DNA of 64,000 nt from NCBI RefSeq assembly GCF_036194065.1, contig NZ_CP108095.1, positions 8,432,001 through 8,496,000 of the forward strand, read 5' to 3'. The position numbers and the translations under genes are program-made. The notes under the pieces are model-generated. The model saw only the letters and a list, made by a program, of their open reading frames with translations, was not told the origin of the DNA and made no database searches. This stretch comes from Streptomyces sp. NBC_00239. Lineage in GTDB: Bacteria > Actinomycetota > Actinomycetes > Streptomycetales > Streptomycetaceae. Shown piece by piece: positions 53,416-62,151 of this stretch. Every line of letters begins with the position of its first letter. Positions within the stretch are counted from its first letter, which is position 1.

Positions 53416-54332
53416 ATGCCTTGTTCCGACCCTGACCCCGTGCTGCGTCGCCCCGGGCCGTCGGTCCCGATCGGATCGTCGCCCGGCTCGGATCGGGCGG
53501 CATGGGCGAGGTGTTCCTCGCGGCAGACGAACGGCGACCGCCGCGGCGAACCTTCGTCGCGCTGAAGACCGTGCACGGTGACCTCCCGGACGACGAGGGA
53601 TTCCGCTCCCGCTTCCGGCGGGAGATCGAGAGCGGGCGGGCCGTGTCCGGCCGGTACGCGGCGCGGCTCATCGACGGCGACGCGGACGGCGCACCCCCGT
53701 GGCTGGCCAGCGAGTACGTGCCGGGACCGAACCTGGAGGAAGTAGTCCGCGGCGCCGGTCCGCTGCCGGAGTCGGCGGTGCGCGCCCTGGACCGCGGTCT
53801 CGTCGCAGCCCTGCGCTCGATCCATCATGCGCGGGTCCTGCACCGTGACCTGAAGCCCGCGAACGTGCTCCTCACGAAGGCCGGGCCCAAGGTCATCGAC
53901 TTCGGCATCGCCCGTGCCTTCGGCGCGAGCACCATGACCGCCACCGGAAGGATCGTCGGGTCGCCGGGGTTCATGTCACCCGAGCACGTGGCGGGCAGCC
54001 AGCACGTCGTCGCCGCCTCGGACGTCTTCTGCCTCGCCTCGCTGCTCTGTTACGCGGCGACGGGACGCAGCCCGTACGGCGACGGCTCCGTTGCCGCCGT
54101 CCTGTTCCGCATCGCGCGGGCCGAGGCCAACCTGACGGGGCCGACCGCCCCGGGCAGTCCCCTGGTGCTCGAACTGCCCGCCGAGAGAAGAGTCGTGCGG
54201 GTCCACGACGCGCCCTACAACAGGCTTTCCGAGCTGACGACGGTGACCGGCCATCTCGGAACCAGGTGTGCCGGGCTTGAACCTGCCCACCGGCCCCTGA
54301 CGGTCACAGAGCCCACGGCGGTGGACCCGTGA
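53416..54332 (+). CDS. Ser/Thr protein kinase, shortened and probably frameshifted at the start
   Basis: The main frame gives LGSGGMGEVFLAADE (glycine loop), FVALKTVHGD (ATP Lys), VLHRDLKPANVLL (catalytic loop), DFGIARAFG and SPEHV: a Hanks-type kinase. The first ATG of that frame (53502) sits inside the glycine loop, so the real start is upstream. The frame from ATG 53416 (PCSDPDPVLRRPGPSV) becomes continuous if one C is added near 53471 (GTCCC to GTCCCC). After helix G (ARAEANLTG) the kinase fold ends early; helices H and I are replaced by an unrelated tail (LVLELPAERRVVRV). No membrane helix. Possibly a decayed kinase. Confidence 0.65.
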
Positions 54333-55059
54333 ACCTCCTCCTTCCCTCCTGGAGCAGGTCGAGTATCCCGCTCAGATGCGCCTCCTCCGCCGTCCGGGGG
54401 TCACCGGCCAGCAGCCGATCGGCCAGCAACGCCGCCTGTACGACCGGGCCCTCGTCCGTGACCGGCAGCTTCACGGCGAACTCCTCGGCCTGCCGCCACC
54501 CCCCGTCCGAGTCCCGCTCGTTCCGCTCGAAGACGACCAGCACGCCGGACTCGCTCGGCGCCCACACGTCGTAGACCTCGCACGACCACCGGGCCAGCCA
54601 GTCGATCCGGGCCCGTAGGGCCTCCCTCAGCAGCCGGGCGACGGTATCGGCCGGAATCTCCCAGCCGAAATCCCGCGAGGCGCGCTCCAGTTCGGCGTCG
54701 TACGCGGCGGCGTCGAACCGGCACTCCGGCAGGACCGGGTCACCCCCCTCGCCGGGCCGCCAGCGCCACACCACGGTGCCGCCGTCCCGCCGCACGGTCA
54801 GCATCTGCCCGTCGTGGCAGCCGCACCATTTCTCGGCGAAATCCAACGTGCGCGGCTCGTCTCCGGCCGCCAACGGGCCGCCCGGGACCAGCCAGACGCG
54901 GGGGTCACCGCACTGGACGCCGTCTTCAAGGTCCTCGTAGGCGGCCTCGATGACGTCCACGCCGTCGATCAGCGGGCGGATCTCCATGTCGTCGAGCGGC
55001 TCCTCCGTGTAGCGGGCGTTCTTGACGTGCAAGCGCAGGGTGTTCAGCGAAGTGGCCAT
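54304..55059 (-). CDS. hypothetical protein
   Basis: 251 residues, acidic, cytosolic. It begins ATSLNTLRLHVKNARYTEEP and has CGCHDGQMLTVRRDG, VVWRWRPGEG and a helical C-terminus (EEAHLSGILDLLQEGRRRF). Similar proteins occur in Streptomyces near toxin/immunity loci as far as I recall, but I cannot name the family. Its end overlaps the end of the kinase gene by 29 bases in convergent orientation. Confidence 0.65.
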   Translation of the reverse strand: MATSLNTLRLHVKNARYTEEPLDDMEIRPLIDGVDVIEAAYEDLEDGVQCGDPRVWLVPGGPLAAGDEPRTLDFAEKWCGCHDGQMLTVRRDGGTVVWRWRPGEGGDPVLPECRFDAAAYDAELERASRDFGWEIPADTVARLLREALRARIDWLARWSCEVYDVWAPSESGVLVVFERNERDSDGGWRQAEEFAVKLPVTDEGPVVQAALLADRLLAGDPRTAEEAHLSGILDLLQEGRRRFTGPPPWAL

Positions 55060-55139
55060 TCGCCCAGCGTGCGGCGGCCCCCGCCGTCATGTCATCCGCT
55101 TTTGCACTGGAACAGGGCCACGGTGTGGGCCGAGCGCCA

Positions 55140-55205
55140 CTGCTTGGTCCTCGACGAACTGGGCGCCTCACGAACAAGAACCGCTACCAGAGCTGGCTCT
55201 GGTAC
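55140..55205 (+). pseudogene. tail scrap similar to the lectin-like gene downstream
   Basis: AACCGCTACCAGAGCT at 55179-55194 is an exact copy of the bases at 55750-55765 near the end of the next gene. The frame here gives TNKNRYQSWLWYSV, close to the RDNRYQSSIFAF ending of that gene. It looks like the leftover end of a tandem duplicate. Confidence 0.4.
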
Positions 55206-55311
55206 TCGGTCTCGACCGCCTGGCCGGTCCGTGTCCGACCGCCCCCTCCTGCCCCACACTCCGGCGCCGCGACACCACGGCGGCACCATCCCACCCGAGC
55301 GAGGTCACCCC

Positions 55312-55788
55312 GTGAGAGCAAGTACCGGCGCAGCCGCCGTCCTGGCAGCCCAGGGCGCCACCCTGATCGCGGCCCCGGCCGCCCATGCAGACCCGACAAA
55401 CGGCTCTGCGCAGCACATCCGCAACGAGCAGACCGGCCGCTGTCTCGACTCCGACCAGGACGGCAAGGTCTACACCAAGCCCTGCACGGCCAACAACAGC
55501 TACCAGCAGTGGTACACGACCTACCTCAACGGCACCGACTACTACCTGACCATCAAGAACACGGCCACCGGCATGTGCCTGACCCAGGTGAGCGCCGAGA
55601 CCGTCGGCACCATGTCCTGCTCCGACGGCTACTTCAAGCCCCAGCGATGGGGCATGTTCGACTACGGGCGCGCCAACCAGCTGCGCATCGACCAGTCCCT
55701 CGACTCGGACGACCGGGGCAACGTCTGCATGAAGGACGGTACCCGCGACAACCGCTACCAGAGCTCGATCTTCGCCTTCCCCAGGTAG
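55312..55788 (+). CDS. secreted ricin-type beta-trefoil lectin-like protein
   Basis: 158 residues from a GTG at 55312 with GAGG upstream. A short signal peptide ends near PAAHA. The mature part is a beta-trefoil: RNEQTGRCLDSDQDGKVYTK, a QQWYT motif, KNTATGMCLTQV, and QRWGMFDYG, each with the ricin QxW pattern and paired cysteines. It would bind a sugar outside the cell. A single-domain lectin with no catalytic part. It stands alone. Confidence 0.75.
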   Translation: MRASTGAAAVLAAQGATLIAAPAAHADPTNGSAQHIRNEQTGRCLDSDQDGKVYTKPCTANNSYQQWYTTYLNGTDYYLTIKNTATGMCLTQVSAETVGTMSCSDGYFKPQRWGMFDYGRANQLRIDQSLDSDDRGNVCMKDGTRDNRYQSSIFAFPR

Positions 55789-56005
55789 TGCCGCGACGAG
55801 GGCACCCGCCCTGGGGGACGGAACCGCATCCCGCAAGCACCGCGACCCGGCCGGGCCCCGGCTGCCGTCAAGCCCTGCGGGGCCGGAAACCGCCGGATCG
55901 TCCTGCCGGTCACCGCCCGGGTGCGCCCTGCCTGGCCTGCGGGGGCCGAGGACCTGGCCGGGGTGGAACCCGCAAGTCCCGGCCCCGGCCGGCCCGGAAG
56001 GGCTC

Positions 56006-57781
56006 TCAGACGGCCGGAGCCGTCCCTGACAGCAGTCGCGCGGGCAGGTAGTCCGACTCCACGCGAATCTCCCAGCCCCGCCGACGGGCATGGCATGCCA
56101 GCGCCAGTACGTCGAGGTTGAGCAGGGCCGCGGTGGTTTCCCCGCGGTCGGCCACCGAGTAGTGGTCGCGGTGCGCCTCCAGGGCATCGAGCAGCGCCAG
56201 GTTGAAGCTCTCTTCGTCACCGTCCACGAGCTGGGACAGCAGGACGGCGGGCGGCGCGAAGAAGCCCCATTCCCTGGCCTGCTCCATGCCGCGCAGCGCC
56301 CGGACGGCAGCGGGCTCCGGGTCGGCCCCCCGCAGGTAGTCGTGCAGGGCCTCCCGGTACGTCGCGAACGCCGACCCGTCGCCGCCGTTCAGACCGGGAC
56401 CTGCCACGACCAGCGGCGCCAGGTCCTCCCGCTCACCGGAGACCAGGGCCAGCGCCACCGCCGTCTGCCAGTACCCGGGGCCCGTCCTTTCTCCGCGGAA
56501 GGCGGGGCAGACCACGTCGATGCCGCCGCAGACGGCCCGTACCTCGGTCCCCTCGTCGGCCAGGGCGGCCCGGAACAGCAGGCCGCCCAGCCGGGAGGCG
56601 AATCGGAGCGCCGAGACCTGCCCGTCCGACCCCGCACCGGCGTCCGCGCTGCGCAGCAGGAAGAGGGACTGCTGCCGCTCCATGGCCTGCGCCACGTCCC
56701 GCGCGGTGACCGCCTTGTCGGGCCCGGGCGTCAGGTCCTCCCGGGTGTGTTCCTCGTACCATCCGTCGATGTCCCAGGTGGGCTCCACCGGCCAGGCGGG
56801 CCGCTCGCACACCACCGGTCCGGCGGCCAGCGCGGCCACGGCGTCCGGCCGCCGCTCCCGGCCGAAGGCACCGACGCGCGGGCCGTCCGGCGCGAACCCC
56901 GTCACCAGGGTCCGCGGCAGGTAGCCGGTGTCCACCGGCACCGCCCAACCCTCCTGGCGGTGGCCCAGCGCCGCCAGGGCCAACGGCACCAGCGGCAGCA
57001 GGCTGCGCGGCGGGGCCGACGGCCCGTGCGCGCCCGGCACGGCCGTCAGCAGGGCGGTCAGCTCATGGTCGTAGGCCTCCCGGTCACCGCCCACAAGGGC
57101 CCGCAGTACCCGCAGTGCCACCGTGTCGGCGTGCCCGCGAAGGTCCTGCCCCGTCTGCGACTCCCGCTCGGCGATCCGGGCCAGCGCGGCGTCCACGGCC
57201 GCGACCTTGGCCTCCCGCGGCGGCGGGAAATCCTGGCCGTCGACGTCGAGGTCCCCGGCGACGCAGACCAGGAACCCGGCGACCAGCTCGGCCGCCGGCT
57301 GTCCCGCCGCGTCCTTGCGCACCACCTTGCGCGCGAAGTGGAACGCCTCGCCGTCCCGGTCGACCCGGTCGGTGACGACCGCCAGGCAGTACGCGTCGAG
57401 CCAGTCGTGGGCCCCCGCCGTGTCCCAGCCCTCCTTGTCGTCGCCGCGGTCGTACGACATGCCGAAGTTCACGTAGTTGAGGAACACGCTGAACGGCTCC
57501 CACGGGTGGTAGGCGGTGTACCGCACCACGGCGCAGGCCGCTTCGGCGGCGTCCTCCAGGACCGCCCACGCCTCGGCGGAGTCCAGCGCCGGCTCCGTCA
57601 CGGACAGCGCCGCCAGGTGGTCCAGCATCTCCTGGCCGAGCCACTCCCACTCGTACGAGCCCATCGGGCCCGCCTTCGACATCGACCTGGTCATCGACCC
57701 GATCCGATGCGTGAACCCGTCCCGCGCCGCCTCGATCTTCTCCACGGCCACCTGATGACGTTCGATCACCATCTGCTGCAT
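56006..57781 (-). CDS. Imm49-like immunity protein with two similar halves
   Basis: 591 residues, cytosolic. The C-terminal segment LDVLALACHARRRGWEIRVE, then SDYLPARLLSG is the Imm49 signature, and a related segment, PLALAALGHRQEGWAVPV followed by DTGYLPRTLVTG, ends the first half near residue 295. Single Imm49 proteins are about 200-280 residues, so this looks like an internal duplication. Imm49 proteins neutralise polymorphic toxins; none is visible next to it, though a toxin could lie outside the window. It starts near the GNAT gene, which is read in the same direction. Confidence 0.8.
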   Translation of the reverse strand: MQQMVIERHQVAVEKIEAARDGFTHRIGSMTRSMSKAGPMGSYEWEWLGQEMLDHLAALSVTEPALDSAEAWAVLEDAAEAACAVVRYTAYHPWEPFSVFLNYVNFGMSYDRGDDKEGWDTAGAHDWLDAYCLAVVTDRVDRDGEAFHFARKVVRKDAAGQPAAELVAGFLVCVAGDLDVDGQDFPPPREAKVAAVDAALARIAERESQTGQDLRGHADTVALRVLRALVGGDREAYDHELTALLTAVPGAHGPSAPPRSLLPLVPLALAALGHRQEGWAVPVDTGYLPRTLVTGFAPDGPRVGAFGRERRPDAVAALAAGPVVCERPAWPVEPTWDIDGWYEEHTREDLTPGPDKAVTARDVAQAMERQQSLFLLRSADAGAGSDGQVSALRFASRLGGLLFRAALADEGTEVRAVCGGIDVVCPAFRGERTGPGYWQTAVALALVSGEREDLAPLVVAGPGLNGGDGSAFATYREALHDYLRGADPEPAAVRALRGMEQAREWGFFAPPAVLLSQLVDGDEESFNLALLDALEAHRDHYSVADRGETTAALLNLDVLALACHARRRGWEIRVESDYLPARLLSGTAPAV

Positions 57782-57895
57782 CCCCCCGTCTTGCTCGTAC
57801 CGTCGACAGGCTAACCGGGGCCACTGACAGCACCGGAACCCGAGGGTCCGCCCACCGTGCGGCCGTCCGCCGTAGGGGCCTGCTGTCCGTGCGGG

Positions 57896-58462
57896 CTACC
57901 GGGGGAGCAGTGGTTCGGGGTCGGTCGCCAGCCGTGCGTGGGCCTCGGCGTCGTAGCGGACCCCGTCGTATTCGAGCTTCTGCCGTTCGTACCCTTCGAC
58001 CGCGAAGCCGGAGGCGGTGGCGACCTTGCAGGAGCCGGGGTTGTCGATGCGGTGGCCCAGTTCGAGGCGGAACAGCCCGGCATCGTCGAACGCCCACCGG
58101 GACACGGTCCGGCAGGCCTGGGTGGCGACGCCCCGCCCGCGGGCCGAGGACGTCGTCCAGTACGACACCCAGCCTGTCCCGTGGCGCCGGTTCACGGCAC
58201 TGACGGCGACGTTCCCGAGTACTGCCCCGTCACCGCGGCCGTCGCCGCCGCCGTCGACCACGGCGAACGCGAATGCCGTCCCGGACTCCCAGCGCTCCGT
58301 CCAATCGGAGATCCACCGCTCCGCGGCCTCCAGCGAGTCGATCGCCTCGGCGGACTGGCCTCGCATCAGGGGATCTGCGAACGCCTTCATCACCGACGGG
58401 GCGTCCTGCCCCTCCCACCGGCGCAGCAGCAGCCCTGACGGAGTCTTCACATGATCACGCAT
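57896..58462 (-). CDS. GNAT family N-acetyltransferase
   Basis: 188 residues from the ATG at 58462. RRWEGQDAPSVMKAFADPLM begins the fold, VLGNVAVSAVNRRHGTGWVS is strand 4, and WTTSSARGRGVATQACRTVS is the acetyl-CoA pyrophosphate loop (RGxGxA). VATASGFAVEGYERQKLEYD is the usual C-terminus of RimJ/RimL-type members. It transfers acetyl groups to an unknown amine. Its start overlaps a divergent small gene by about 12 bases. Confidence 0.9.
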   Translation of the reverse strand: MRDHVKTPSGLLLRRWEGQDAPSVMKAFADPLMRGQSAEAIDSLEAAERWISDWTERWESGTAFAFAVVDGGGDGRGDGAVLGNVAVSAVNRRHGTGWVSYWTTSSARGRGVATQACRTVSRWAFDDAGLFRLELGHRIDNPGSCKVATASGFAVEGYERQKLEYDGVRYDAEAHARLATDPEPLLPR

Positions 58463-58885
58463 GCCCGAAGTCTCACCCGTCGGAGTGCCCCCGGTCACCC
58501 CCTTTCCCCGAGCACGCGCCCGGCGGGGCACGCACCCGCGGAGTGCGGACTGCCCTTGCTCCTGTGCCTGTGCCTGCACCTGTGGGCAGGGGGTCGGAGC
58601 ATTCCGGTGGCCGCGGAGGTCCCGGGGATCCCCGCGTACCGCGCCGCCGCCGTGCTGTGGCGCAAGGGGGGCCTCCCCGACGACACCCTGAACGCGGCGC
58701 TCCTGGTGTCCCGCGTCTTCGCGTACGTGGAGGACGGGCGCGGCACCGCGGCAGCCGCGCAGGAGTGGCTCCAGGGGTTCGGCATGCGGGTCACGGGCGA
58801 GCCTCACTACATCGTGGTCTCGCCCCCGGCGTCCGCGGGGACGGCACGGTCACGGGATGTGCCGGTCAGGAGGTGCGGTAGGTGA
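58451..58885 (+). CDS. small hypothetical protein, 5' part doubtful
   Basis: The part from about 58606 reads PGIPAYRAAAVLWRKGGLPD, then LNAALLVSRVFAYVEDGRGT and GFGMRVTGEPHYIVV and looks coding; the first 50 residues from ATG 58451 do not and overlap the acetyltransferase start. The RAAAVL and N-AAL-V-AY spacing weakly recalls small Fic/Doc-like toxins, without the HxFx(D/N)GN motif. It may be a decayed gene. Confidence 0.4.
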   Translation: MITHARSLTRRSAPGHPLSPSTRPAGHAPAECGLPLLLCLCLHLWAGGRSIPVAAEVPGIPAYRAAAVLWRKGGLPDDTLNAALLVSRVFAYVEDGRGTAAAAQEWLQGFGMRVTGEPHYIVVSPPASAGTARSRDVPVRRCGR

Positions 58886-59130
58886 TGACCGCCGCTCCGG
58901 CGTGCCGATGCTGCCGCGCGCCGTCGTGGCCCGCTCCTCTTGGGCGCCGTCCGCGCTCTCACCGCCGAGGCGCCGGACCCCCGTTGCCGCCGGATCCTTG
59001 GACGCCGGGGATGCCAAGGGAGGCGCCCCAGCCGCCTCCACCGCTGCCCGGCGCTCCCACCGGGGCCGGGGCGCTGTGTCCTCTCCGCAAGTCGATCTGG
59101 CCATCCGGGCGGGTGAATGGCCGGCGCCAC

Positions 59131-60879
59131 CTACGGGGCGATGCGCCCGCCACGCTCGGACAGGTGCAGGGCGACCCGTCGTACCAGGGCCCTGTGCGCC
59201 GGTTCGGCCTCGCCCGCGGCGACCCCGAGGACGTACCGGCCGGACACCACGGTGGCGTGGGCCACGGGCCTCGCCTCCAGGCCCGTCCGGTACACGTACA
59301 GCCGGGCCCCGCTCCGCGGTTCCTCGATCCAGGCCGGCACGCACCCGCCCAGTCCGGGAGCGCAGCCCCAGGGCATGGCGCTGGCCGCGTACGTCCGGGC
59401 GGCCGTCGCGTCGGGCGCGACCCAGCGCACCGTGAGGGAGAAGACGTCGCTGCCGTCACCGGACTCCGCGGCGAAGCGGCACACACTCGGGTGCGGCAGC
59501 CGGACTCCATGCATGGTGCTGCTCCGCTTCTCCGGCAGCGCGAGGTAGTCCGGGGCGAGTTGCGACAGGAACCCGGTGTCCAGCAGGCTGCAGGCGTCGG
59601 GCCAGTGCCGCGGTTCCGTTCCCCCCAGGGCGACCGGCCGGGCCGCGTCCTCGGCGCGATGCACCGGGCGCATTCCGGTGAAGCGGGTCCCTTTCGCTTC
59701 CTCACTACGGACCACGAGGAGTTTCCCACTCGCCCCCAGCAGCGTCCCGGCGACCGGCCAGGGCACCGGGGCGGTCCGGCGGCCGTCAAGACCGACGAAG
59801 GTGGTGGCCCCGGGCCCCTGCCCGGCGGCGTCCCCGACTGACCAGCGCACGTCTCCGGAGAACGAGCCGTCCGTGCGCGTGTCCTCCACGATCAGCCCGT
59901 CCGTCATGAAGGCGAAGCCACTCAGGGGGTGGGCAGTCTTCCAGGCCGGCTTCCCGGTGTCCGCCCGGAAGGCCCACAGTTTCTGGCCGACGTCCGCGTA
60001 CACGACCCCATGTTCCTCCCCCAGAGGAGGTCCGAATGCCGCCCGCCGCAGGATTTCCTTACCCCGCTCCGTGAGCCACTGGAACTCGCCGTCCATGCGT
60101 ATGCCGAGGGCCCCGTCCGCCGCACTGACACTGATGCTCTTCCCACGCCCCAGCTGCTTCTGCCATGCGGACCTTCCGTCCCGCTCGTCCACCGCCTGGA
60201 GTTCCGCAGCCTCGCCCGTGCAGTGGCGGAGCAGGAGCAGACGGGTCGATGTCGCCGCCATGCTGTAGGGCACGTACAGGTCCACGTAGGGATGGGGTTT
60301 GGCGCAGCGGTTGTCCAACTGGATGTTCCATCGGACCGCCCCGGTACGCGGCTCGAGGGCCAGCGCCCGGTCACCGTCCATGACCACGGGTCCCCATTCC
60401 GCCAGGAAAACGCCCCCGGCGATGAAGTTGCCGGCCCTCCCGTCCGCCTCCGGGGCCGCCCTGCGGTGCCACAGCTGGCGCCCGGTCGCGAGTTCGTACG
60501 CCCGCAAGGTGTCCTTGAAGCGGTCCTGCGTGTCCACGAGAAAGAGCACACCGCCCGACAGCCCCAGGTCGGGGCTGTCCTCCGCGAAGCCGTGGACGAT
60601 GGAACGGAGGTGGCCGCTGCGGGTGTCGACGACGCGAACGGAGCGGCCCACCGCCACCGCCAGTGCCTCGTCGCTGAGGGCCGCTGACACGTCGCGTGTG
60701 TCCAGCGCCCGCCCGGTGGTCACGTACGACCAGGCCACCTCCAGGGTGTTCGGAGGCTCGGACGGCTTGCCGGCGGTCCTTACGTCGCCGACCAGTAGCA
60801 CCAGCAGCACCAGCACCACGACGACCGGTAGACCCGCTCCCGCCGCATGCAAACCCGTACGCGAACTCCGCCGTGCCAT
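59131..60879 (-). CDS. membrane-anchored PQQ-like beta-propeller protein
   Basis: 582 residues from the ATG at 60879 (GGGGAG five bases upstream; an ATG at 60891 is less good). One transmembrane helix near the start (VVVVLVLLVLLVGDV). The outside part has PQQ-type blades: LRAYELATGRQLWHRR, ALALEPRTGAVRWNIQ, LWAFRADTGKPAWKTA. The C-terminal 170 residues form a separate beta domain. Such proteins occur in Streptomyces near the WD40 and kinase-linked genes; function unknown. The gene upstream on the same strand (60980-61879) may be in the same transcript. Confidence 0.8.
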   Translation of the reverse strand: MARRSSRTGLHAAGAGLPVVVVLVLLVLLVGDVRTAGKPSEPPNTLEVAWSYVTTGRALDTRDVSAALSDEALAVAVGRSVRVVDTRSGHLRSIVHGFAEDSPDLGLSGGVLFLVDTQDRFKDTLRAYELATGRQLWHRRAAPEADGRAGNFIAGGVFLAEWGPVVMDGDRALALEPRTGAVRWNIQLDNRCAKPHPYVDLYVPYSMAATSTRLLLLRHCTGEAAELQAVDERDGRSAWQKQLGRGKSISVSAADGALGIRMDGEFQWLTERGKEILRRAAFGPPLGEEHGVVYADVGQKLWAFRADTGKPAWKTAHPLSGFAFMTDGLIVEDTRTDGSFSGDVRWSVGDAAGQGPGATTFVGLDGRRTAPVPWPVAGTLLGASGKLLVVRSEEAKGTRFTGMRPVHRAEDAARPVALGGTEPRHWPDACSLLDTGFLSQLAPDYLALPEKRSSTMHGVRLPHPSVCRFAAESGDGSDVFSLTVRWVAPDATAARTYAASAMPWGCAPGLGGCVPAWIEEPRSGARLYVYRTGLEARPVAHATVVSGRYVLGVAAGEAEPAHRALVRRVALHLSERGGRIAP

Positions 60880-60979
60880 GCCACTCCCCATCTCCCGGAA
60901 CTCCCCGGAACATTGCGGAACTTGGTGGTTCTTCCCAGGGCCTTGCCGGACTTCCCCGCAGCAGGCGGCACTTCGCCGG

Positions 60980-61879
60980 TCAGCACGGCGCCGCGGGCGA
61001 CCATTGGCAGGGCCGGGAGTCCTTCTCAAGCCGGAACCCTCCCTTCGGCGACCCCGAGTACACGGCCCCGTATTGAGCGGCGTACCCGGTCACCGCATAC
61101 CGGCCCCCGCTCGGGGCAGGCACGGGGATCACGCCCGCCTTCCCGTTCCGCACATAGCGGACGACCAGCCGGAACTCCCGGGCCCCCTTCGCGGCCACGA
61201 AGGTCGCCGACAGGTTGACCTGCTCGCCCGGCGCGAGCGTGACGACGTGCCCGCCGAAGTACCGATCGGCCGAGCCCCTACCAGTCAGGAACACCGGCCG
61301 GGTGCTGTCCAGGTCCGCGAACAGCTGGATCTTCTCCTCACCTCCGGCGCCCGCCTCGCACAGCAGCGTTCCGGCGAACGGCGGTGCCGGACGCCGCTGT
61401 TCGGGCTCGATGTCGATCGAGGTGATGGTGAGGGGCTGCGTACCGCCTTCGATCGTGAGGTCGGTGACGAGTTCACCGGCCCGTGCGCCCCGATGGCGCC
61501 GGATGACCCCGGCCACGTCACCGCCGGTCACGATCTCCGCCAGGTCCCGGGATGAGGCGATCCTGTCTTTGAGAGCCGTGCAGTTGCCGTCGTCGCCGTC
61601 CTGCCGGGCGGACACGGTGAACGGCGCGGACGGAGGGCCCGGCGAGGGGCTGCCCGTGGCGATGGGCGGGGGTTCGGACCCACCCTCCAGTCCAAGGCCG
61701 TTGAGGGCGACGGCGGTCAGCACCGCACCGAGCACAGGTATGCCGACCCCGAGCCCGAACAGCCGCCCGTGCCTCCGCCACCACGGCTCGGCGGCCGCCT
61801 CCGGCGTTCCGGGTGACGTACCGGGCTGTGGCGTACGCGAACCGCGCGACCCCACCCGCAACGTGGTCCGATTCCTCAT
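60980..61879 (-). CDS. membrane-anchored hypothetical protein
   Basis: 299 residues from the ATG at 61879, with GGGGAG four bases upstream. A cytosolic head is followed by one transmembrane helix (GLGVGIPVLGAVLTAVALNG) and a Pro/Ser-rich linker. The outside part has an all-beta pattern (LTITSIDIEP, GEQVNLSATFVAA, LVVRYVRNGKAG) and cysteines that could pair. The same single-anchor design as the gene downstream suggests a shared surface role. No family recognised. Confidence 0.7.
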   Translation of the reverse strand: MRNRTTLRVGSRGSRTPQPGTSPGTPEAAAEPWWRRHGRLFGLGVGIPVLGAVLTAVALNGLGLEGGSEPPPIATGSPSPGPPSAPFTVSARQDGDDGNCTALKDRIASSRDLAEIVTGGDVAGVIRRHRGARAGELVTDLTIEGGTQPLTITSIDIEPEQRRPAPPFAGTLLCEAGAGGEEKIQLFADLDSTRPVFLTGRGSADRYFGGHVVTLAPGEQVNLSATFVAAKGAREFRLVVRYVRNGKAGVIPVPAPSGGRYAVTGYAAQYGAVYSGSPKGGFRLEKDSRPCQWSPAAPC

Positions 61880-62151
61880 CCGTCTCCCCACCCCCGGCCG
61901 CTCGCGCCCTCTGCCGTGCTCCCGGCCCCTGCTGTCACGGTGTACGGAATCAGCGTCGCGCGCCCGGTGCCCGGTGCGGGTGTGGGAAAGGTGAATGTCC
62001 TCTCCTCGGACACGCGCATGCCATCCCCGACCTATCGTGCAGTCATGTCATGTGGGTTACTTCTGCCCGCCCCTCAAGGCGGGCACACGACAGATCAGGG
62101 ATGCCCGCCCGCCACGAAGACCTGCAAGGGACGCGCAGCGGAGGAGGGACC

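Noticed and set aside
53301..53843. A minus-strand frame across the kinase start
   Set aside because: Shadow frame; the plus strand carries the kinase motifs.
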